This document shows positions 13,968 to 17,953 of a stretch of DNA of 17,953 nt, one piece after another. Origin of the DNA: DATHVI01 sp035461385 (GTDB taxonomy: Bacteria > Actinomycetota > Thermoleophilia > Solirubrobacterales > 70-9). Position 1 is the first letter of the stretch, and the number at the start of each line of letters is the position of its first letter. The stretch spans positions 1 to 17,953 of the forward strand of contig DATHVI010000059.1 of the NCBI GenBank assembly GCA_035461385.1, given 5' to 3'. The translations under genes were made by a program, and so were the position numbers. The notes below the pieces were generated by a model that was not told the origin of the DNA, searched no databases, and was given only the letters and a program-made list of their open reading frames with translations.

Positions 13968-15068
13968 TCAGCCGGCGCCGATCGCCCGGCCGAGCGCGTC
14001 GAGGAACCGCTCGTTCTCGGCCCGGGTGCCGTAGCTGACCCGGATGTGCCCGGGGTCCCCGAGCGGCGTCCCCGGGCGGACGACGACCCCCTCTCCGGCG
14101 AGCGCCGCGACGACCTCGGCCTCGTCGTGGTCGCCGAGGTCGACCCAGGAGAAGTTGGCGTGCGAGTCCGGTGTGGTGAGACCGAGGTCGCGGATCCCCC
14201 CCTGGACGACCTCGCGCTCGACGATCGTCTGCTCGACCCGCTTCGCGACATCGTCCTGGTGGAGGATCGCCTCGGCGGCCGCGGCCTGGGCGACGGCATT
14301 GACGCTGAACGGCTGGCGCACAGCATCAACCGCGGCCCGGAACCGTGCGCCGCCCAGCGCGTACCCGACTCGCAGCCCGGCGAGCCCGTAGCACTTGCTG
14401 AACGTCCGCAGCAGCACCAGGTTCGGATACTCGCGGCGTAGGTCGACGGTGGTATCGGGATCGTCGTTGAGCTGGAACTCGACGTAGGCCTCGTCGACGA
14501 TCGCGATCACGTGCTCGGGGAGCGCCTCCATCAGCTCGCCGATCCGCGCCGCGGGCAGGTGGGTGCCGGTGGGGTTGTTCGGGTTGCAGACGATGAACAG
14601 CTGCGTGGCGGCTGTCACTTCGGCGAGCATCGCGTCGAGGTCGTGGACGTCGCCTTCGGCGAGCGGGACGCGGATCTCGCGCGCTCCCGAAAGCGGCGCC
14701 AGGTAGGGATAGATCGAGAACGAGGGCCAGGCGTAGACGATCTCGGCGCCGGGCTCGCAGAGCGCCTCGGCGGCGGCGAGCAGGATCTCGCAGGAGCCGT
14801 TGGCGACCGCGATCTCGGCCGGGTCGGTGTCGAAGCGATCGGCGATCCGCTGCCGCAGGAGCGTCGCCCCCGGGTCGGGGTAGCGGTTCGATGCCGCCGC
14901 CGCGCGGGCAATCGCCTCGACGACCTTCGGGTGGGGCGCGAACGGCGACTCGTTCGAGGCCAGCTGCGCGATCCCGGCCGCGGCGATCGCCTCCGGGGCC
15001 TTGCCCTTCGGCACCCCGGCGGTGTAACCGGGGATCGCCTCGAGCTTCGAGGAGTAGGTGACGCTCAT
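13968..15068 (-). CDS. hisC: Histidinol-phosphate / aromatic aminotransferase (PLP, class I/II)
   Basis: The protein has 366 residues from ATG at 15068. It is a PLP-dependent aminotransferase with NESPFAPHP (39-47), NGSCEIL (90-96), CNPNNPTGT (161-169), VDEAY (191-195), the PLP lysine in TFSKCYGLAGLRVGY (222-236, Lys225) and IRVSYGT (342-348). HisC and the phenylalanine/aromatic aminotransferase Pat share this sequence type. Lying next to aroF, tyrA and aroA, and away from other his genes, it probably transaminates 4-hydroxyphenylpyruvate and phenylpyruvate, with imidazole acetol phosphate as a possible second substrate. The symbol is therefore provisional. CAGAAT seven bases before the ATG supports this start; ATG at 15077 would add three residues. 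Confidence 0.9.
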   Translation of the reverse strand: MSVTYSSKLEAIPGYTAGVPKGKAPEAIAAAGIAQLASNESPFAPHPKVVEAIARAAAASNRYPDPGATLLRQRIADRFDTDPAEIAVANGSCEILLAAAEALCEPGAEIVYAWPSFSIYPYLAPLSGAREIRVPLAEGDVHDLDAMLAEVTAATQLFIVCNPNNPTGTHLPAARIGELMEALPEHVIAIVDEAYVEFQLNDDPDTTVDLRREYPNLVLLRTFSKCYGLAGLRVGYALGGARFRAAVDAVRQPFSVNAVAQAAAAEAILHQDDVAKRVEQTIVEREVVQGGIRDLGLTTPDSHANFSWVDLGDHDEAEVVAALAGEGVVVRPGTPLGDPGHIRVSYGTRAENERFLDALGRAIGAG

Positions 15069-15075
15069 CGGCGAC

Positions 15076-15081
15076 ATTCTG
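15076..15081 (-). promoter_or_regulatory. Candidate -10 element of hisC
   Basis: CAGAAT, five of six bases of TAGAAT, is followed by seven bases and ATG at 15068. There is no Shine-Dalgarno. It fits the leaderless pattern and favours the 15068 start. Confidence 0.35.
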
Positions 15082-15161
15082 ATCGGTCGCCGGGCGCGGC
15101 GGAGCGCCGGCATCCTTGCCGGGACTTGGGCACTGCTGTCGGGGCCGGGGCTGCGAAGGGC

Positions 15162-15187
15162 TCAGCCCGGACCGGGTCTCGGGCTGA
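15162..15187 (-). terminator. Perfect 8-bp hairpin after the WEYLVVPL gene, possible terminator
   Basis: TCAGCCCG and CGGGCTGA form a perfect 8-bp stem with a ten-base loop. The hairpin begins 14 bases after the stop codon of the small upstream gene and about 90 bases before hisC. There is no T-run. It may end the short upstream transcript. Confidence 0.35.
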
Positions 15188-15201
15188 CCGGGGCCCTGGG
15201 C

Positions 15202-15408
15202 CTAGCCGGCGCTCCGACTCGCGTCGAGCTGGCGCTTCAGCAAGACGACCGGCCACGCGATCAGGTCTCCCTGCTTGAGGGAGACGCCGACCGCCTCCCA
15301 GCCCGCGGCCCCGAGCTCGTTGAGGCGTTCGGGGGCAAGGCCGTCCGAGTCCTTCTTCAGGCGGGCCGCGTCCTTGAGCGGCACCACCAGGTACTCCCAT
15401 CTCGTCAT
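15202..15408 (-). CDS. Small DUF4177-like protein
   Basis: This 68-residue protein starts MTRWEYLVVPL and contains LNELGAAGWEAVGVSLKQGDLIAWPVVLLKR. The pattern W-E-Y near the start, then LN-LG--GWE-V-V and a hydrophobic strand ending in LKR, is that of DUF4177-like small proteins, whose function is unknown. It has no signal or membrane segment. The ATG at 15408 is chosen because the family pattern begins there; an AGGAG lies eleven bases upstream. It is divergent from the molybdoenzyme gene, and a hairpin separates it from hisC. Confidence 0.75.
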   Translation of the reverse strand: MTRWEYLVVPLKDAARLKKDSDGLAPERLNELGAAGWEAVGVSLKQGDLIAWPVVLLKRQLDASRSAG

Positions 15409-15581
15409 TGCGATCGAAGCTCCTCGTCGTCTCGTGCGACTGCGCGATGTCTCCCGACAGTCTTGCCGCGCCGGGGGCATCGATCATCCGTGGGCGGCGC
15501 GGACTCCGATCCGTGCTGCGCACCGACTCGCGCCTGCGGCGTCGATTGCCGCGCGGGCTCCGGTGTAGGAGACTGTGCTCG

Positions 15582-16643
15582 ATGGTCGAGCTGGCGACGG
15601 GGCGCGAGATCACCCCGATCGAGCTCTCCGTGGCGACGCGCAACCGAGGGATGCCGCTCGAGGCGATGCGGGACGACGTCACCCCGGTCGGGCTCCACTA
15701 CCTCCTCGTCCACTTCGACATCCCGGCGCTCGACGCCGCCTCGTGGCGGTTGCGCATCGCGGGCGAGGTCGGCCGGGAGCTCGAGCTGACCCTGGACGAG
15801 ATCAGGGCGCTCCCGGCGGTGACCATGCCGGTGACGATGGAGTGCGCGGGCAACGGCCGCGCGCGCCTCGAGCCGCGACCGATGACCCAGCCGTGGCTCG
15901 AGGAGGCGGTCGCGACGGCGGAATGGACCGGGACCTCGCTGTCGGGGGTGCTCGAGCGAGCCGGGATCGCGCCGGAGGCGATCGAGGTCGTCTTCACCGG
16001 TGCGGACCACGGGATCGAGGGCGGCGAGGAGCTCGACTACGCCCGCTCGCTCCCGATCGCCGAGGCGATGCGCCCGGAGGTCCTGCTCGCCTACGAGATG
16101 AACGGCCGGCCGCTCGAGCCTCAGCACGGCTTCCCGCTGCGTCTGCTCGTCCCGGGGTGGTACGGGATGACGAGCGTGAAGTGGCTCTCGAGCATCGTCG
16201 CCGTGAGCGAGCCGTTTCGCGGCTTCCACCAGGCGGTCGCGTACCGCTACCAGCAATCCGAGGAGGATCCCGGCGAGCCGGTGACGCGCATCCGCCCGCG
16301 CGCGCTGATGATCCCGCCCGGCTTTCCCGGCTTTCCCGAGCGGCGGCGGCACGTCGACGCGGGACGGGTGACGATCGAGGGGCGCGCCTGGAGCGGAGCC
16401 GGGCCGATCGTCCGCGTCGAGCTCGGGGTCGACGGCGAGTGGTTCGAGGCCGATCTCGCAGAGCCGGCCGGGCAGTGGGCGTGGCGGCGCTGGTCGTGCG
16501 AGTGGCAGGCGACGCCCGGCGACCACGTGCTCTCGTGCCGGGCGACGGACGCGACCGGCGACGCCCAGCCCGTCGAGCAGCCGTGGAACCTCCAGGGGGT
16601 GGGCAACAACCTGATCCAGCGGGTCGAGGTCACGGTCCGCTGA
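15582..16643 (+). CDS. Sulfite oxidase-like molybdopterin-dependent oxidoreductase
   Basis: This 353-residue protein has the sulfite oxidase molybdopterin domain (about 25-215). It carries the molybdenum-ligand cysteine in TMECAGNGRA (Cys88), then WTGTSLSGVLERAGI, GADHGIEGGEELDYARSLP and HGFPLRLLVPGWYG, followed by SVKWL. A C-terminal Mo-co dimerisation domain follows (about 230-353, ending in NLQGVGNNLIQRVEV). It has no cytochrome b5 domain and no Tat signal, so it appears cytosolic and would need a separate electron acceptor. Sulfite is the likely substrate by family, but related enzymes act on other oxo-compounds. The start is ATG at 15582, with TAGGAG 10 bases upstream as ribosome site or -10. 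It is convergent with aroH. The 173-bp gap before it shows no other clear feature. Confidence 0.9.
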   Translation: MVELATGREITPIELSVATRNRGMPLEAMRDDVTPVGLHYLLVHFDIPALDAASWRLRIAGEVGRELELTLDEIRALPAVTMPVTMECAGNGRARLEPRPMTQPWLEEAVATAEWTGTSLSGVLERAGIAPEAIEVVFTGADHGIEGGEELDYARSLPIAEAMRPEVLLAYEMNGRPLEPQHGFPLRLLVPGWYGMTSVKWLSSIVAVSEPFRGFHQAVAYRYQQSEEDPGEPVTRIRPRALMIPPGFPGFPERRRHVDAGRVTIEGRAWSGAGPIVRVELGVDGEWFEADLAEPAGQWAWRRWSCEWQATPGDHVLSCRATDATGDAQPVEQPWNLQGVGNNLIQRVEVTVR

Positions 16644-16654
16644 GCCACGCCCGA

Positions 16655-16678
16655 GCGCCCGGGTTCCGGCGCGGGCGC
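16655..16678. terminator. GC hairpin between convergent genes, possible bidirectional terminator
   Basis: GCGCCC (16655-16660) pairs with GGGCGC (16673-16678), or a short CCGG-GTT-CCGG hairpin can form inside. It occupies the 41-bp gap between the molybdoenzyme stop and the aroH stop. No T-run is present, so the call rests on position and pairing only. Confidence 0.25.
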
Positions 16679-16684
16679 GCGCCG

Positions 16685-17071
16685 CTACTGGGCGCTGTGG
16701 AGGTCGGAGCGGAGCTTCTTCGCCTCGCCGAGATAGGTGTGGGCGGGGTCGTGGTCGGGGCCGGCGTGGTAGTGGACCAGGACCCGGATCACCCGCGGCA
16801 TCGACCCGGGGACGTCGATCTCGCGGGCGCAGATCAGCGGCACCCCGTCGAGCCCGAGCCGCCGGGCAGCGACCGCCGGGAACTGGGCGTCGAGGTCGGC
16901 GGTGCAGGTGAAGATGCAACTGACCATCCGCTCCGGCTCGAGGCGGTTCCGCTCGATCAGCTCGCGGAGGAGCTCCTCGGTCGAGCCGAGGATCGACTCC
17001 TCGTCGTTGTGCCCGGCCTGGACGGCGCCGCGCACCGCCCACAGGCGCAGGTCGGGGCTCGGCTCAGTCAT
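16685..17071 (-). CDS. aroH: Chorismate mutase, AroH type
   Basis: AroH rearranges chorismate to prephenate, the common precursor of Phe and Tyr. The 128-residue length and sequence match the Bacillus subtilis-type monofunctional enzyme, a trimer with active sites between subunits. Visible blocks are WAVRGAVQA (11-19), ESILGSTEELLRELIERN, SCIFTCTADLDAQFPA (51-66), PLICAREIDVPGSMPRVIRVLVH (78-100) and HTYLGEAKKLRSDL (111-124). Expected active-site residues Arg14, Cys81, Glu84, Arg96 and Tyr113 are present. Its ATG overlaps the rluB stop codon as ATGA, so the two genes are probably translated together. Product flows to TyrA, encoded about 4 kb downstream on the same strand. Confidence 0.95.
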   Translation of the reverse strand: MTEPSPDLRLWAVRGAVQAGHNDEESILGSTEELLRELIERNRLEPERMVSCIFTCTADLDAQFPAVAARRLGLDGVPLICAREIDVPGSMPRVIRVLVHYHAGPDHDPAHTYLGEAKKLRSDLHSAQ

Positions 17072-17784
17072 CGCTCGCTCGCGTCGGCATCGAGCCCGGC
17101 ATCCTTCCAGAGCCGGCGCAGCTCGGCGGCGCCGAGCCGCCGCGACTCCCCCACTCCGAGCTCGCCGAGGCGCACCGGGCCGAAGCGGATCCGGGTCAGG
17201 GCGGTGACCTCGTTGCCGACGGCGCCGAACATCCGCCGGACCTGGCGGTTGCGCCCTTCGCGGAGGGTGATCTCGACCTCCCGCGCGCCGCGGCGGCGGA
17301 TCCTCGTCGGCAGCGTCGGCCCGTCGTCGAGCGCGATCCCGGACCGCAGCGCGTCGAGCTCCCGCTCGGTGGGCGAGCGGCGCAGCCGCACGCGATAGGT
17401 GCGAGGCACCTGATAGCGGGGATGGATGAGCCGGTTCGCAAGCTCGCCGTCGTTGGTCAGCAGGATCAGCCCGGTCGAGTCTGCGTCGAGGCGCCCGACC
17501 GGGTAGAGGCGCCACGGTGAGCGCACCAGGTGGGTGACCGCCTTTCGGCGGCCCGGCTCGCGAGCCGTCGAAACCACCCCGGCCGGCTTGTGGAGCACCC
17601 ACACCTCGCGCGGCTCCGGAGCCACCGGCCGCCCATCGACCTCGACGCCGCTCGCCTCGTCGACGTCGCGGGCCGGATCGGTGACGACCTCGCCCCCGAC
17701 CGTCACCCGGCCGCCGGCGATCAACACCTCCGCCCGCCGCCGCGAGGCGACCCCGGAGTGAGCGAGGTACTTGACGAGCCGCAC
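17068..17784 (-). CDS. rluB: 23S rRNA pseudouridine synthase, RluB/RsuA family
   Basis: The family converts specific uridines in rRNA to pseudouridine. The protein has 238 residues from GTG at 17784. An N-terminal S4 RNA-binding domain (1-45; KYLAHSGVASRRRAEVLIAGGRVTVGG) precedes the catalytic domain with YPVGRLDADSTGLILLTNDG (94-113), where Asp100 is the catalytic residue, and REGRNRQVRRMFGAVG (175-190). The frame is open for 40 further codons to 17904, but that part is low-complexity and matches hairpin DNA. A TAGCTT hexamer seven bases before the GTG supports the shorter start. In many actinobacteria scpB precedes rluB and cmk-der follow it; here aroH follows, and the upstream region is cut off. 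Confidence 0.93.
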   Translation of the reverse strand: MRLVKYLAHSGVASRRRAEVLIAGGRVTVGGEVVTDPARDVDEASGVEVDGRPVAPEPREVWVLHKPAGVVSTAREPGRRKAVTHLVRSPWRLYPVGRLDADSTGLILLTNDGELANRLIHPRYQVPRTYRVRLRRSPTERELDALRSGIALDDGPTLPTRIRRRGAREVEITLREGRNRQVRRMFGAVGNEVTALTRIRFGPVRLGELGVGESRRLGAAELRRLWKDAGLDADASER

Positions 17785-17791
17785 GGCGGCG

Positions 17792-17797
17792 AAGCTA
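17792..17797 (-). promoter_or_regulatory. Candidate -10 element of the rluB-aroH unit
   Basis: TAGCTT is followed by seven bases and the rluB GTG. The hexamer and spacing are identical to those before priA. It argues for a leaderless start and against the longer N-terminus. Confidence 0.45.
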
Positions 17798-17815
17798 GCC
17801 GTAGTCGCTGCGAGT

Positions 17816-17922
17816 CCGCTGAGTGCCAGCGGCTTGTGCCCGAGCCCGTCGCCCCCGGACGCGGGGGTGCGATGGCCGGCGGCGTTGCGCCGCCGGAGCA
17901 GCATGTCAGGCGCGAAGGCGCC
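17816..17922. repeat. Cluster of four perfect hairpins upstream of rluB
   Basis: Four palindromes lie in about 107 bp: CCGCTG/CAGCGG (17816-17832), CCCCC/GGGGG (17852-17867), CCGGCGGCG-TTG-CGCCGCCGG (17876-17896, 9-bp stem) and GGCGC-GAAG-GCGCC (17909-17922). No gene is recognisable between 17785 and the end. They may be the 3' end or terminators of an upstream gene, or REP-like elements related in style to the 22-bp repeat near tyrA. Confidence 0.5.
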
Positions 17923-17941
17923 GCAAGAGATTCAGGGACGT

Positions 17942-17953
17942 GGGGGGGGGGGG
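17942..17953. other. Poly-G run at the contig end
   Basis: The window ends in twelve consecutive G. In a contig end this usually reflects no-signal base calls of two-colour sequencing, so these bases should not be trusted. Confidence 0.7.

Noticed and set aside
13811..14329. 172-codon frame that contains the leader peptide and runs back over hisC
   Set aside because: The upstream part is antiparallel composition noise within hisC in another frame. The promoter and the ATG at 13906 define the short leader.
17785..17904. 40-codon N-terminal extension of rluB to an ATG at 17904
   Set aside because: It is a low-complexity translation of the hairpin cluster. The S4 domain starts at the GTG, which has a well-spaced -10.

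Overview
The window is very GC-rich bacterial DNA. Its gene content and order (metK close to priA, cmk-der, rluB-aroH, a DUF3352 protein), GTG/TTG starts and frequent leaderless-looking starts suggest an actinobacterium, most likely class Thermoleophilia (Solirubrobacterales or Gaiellales). That placement is inference from gene style, with no marker rRNA to confirm it. The sequence ends in a run of twelve G, so it is probably the end of an assembled contig.

Layout, left to right. (1) 1-668, minus: the 5' part of a secreted ThuA-like protein, cut by the window edge, with a promoter and a 15-bp palindrome upstream. (2) 816-5323: priA, a small Cys-containing lipoprotein, a plus-strand PH-domain membrane protein and metK. 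(3) 5400-9362, minus: a DUF3352 membrane-anchored protein, der and cmk; cmk and der overlap by four bases. (4) 9482-9820, plus: a small cupin. (5) 9987-15068, minus: the aromatic amino acid block. In transcription order it is a hisC/aromatic aminotransferase, a leader peptide with attenuator-like hairpins, aroF (DAHP synthase), a 50-codon small ORF built on a repeated hairpin, tyrA and aroA. (6) 15202-16643: a small WEYLVVPL-type protein (minus) and a sulfite-oxidase-like molybdoenzyme (plus). (7) 16685-17784, minus: aroH (chorismate mutase) and rluB, overlapping by four bases, then a hairpin-rich leader and the contig end.

Together aroF, aroA, aroH, tyrA and the aminotransferase cover the entry to the shikimate pathway, the EPSP step, and the branch from chorismate through prephenate to tyrosine. 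The most interesting object is the unannotated 31-codon ORF at 13811-13906, just upstream of aroF. It ends Phe-Asp-Ser-Tyr-Tyr-Tyr-Trp-Arg-Phe-Ser. Its stop codon sits at the base of a 10-bp stem that encloses an 8-bp stem, and it has its own -35/-10 signals. This is the expected layout of a ribosome-mediated attenuator that senses aromatic amino acids and controls the first enzyme of the pathway.

A second theme is start-site architecture. At least eight genes have a TANNNT-like hexamer 6-10 bases before the start codon and no Shine-Dalgarno, which suggests leaderless mRNAs.
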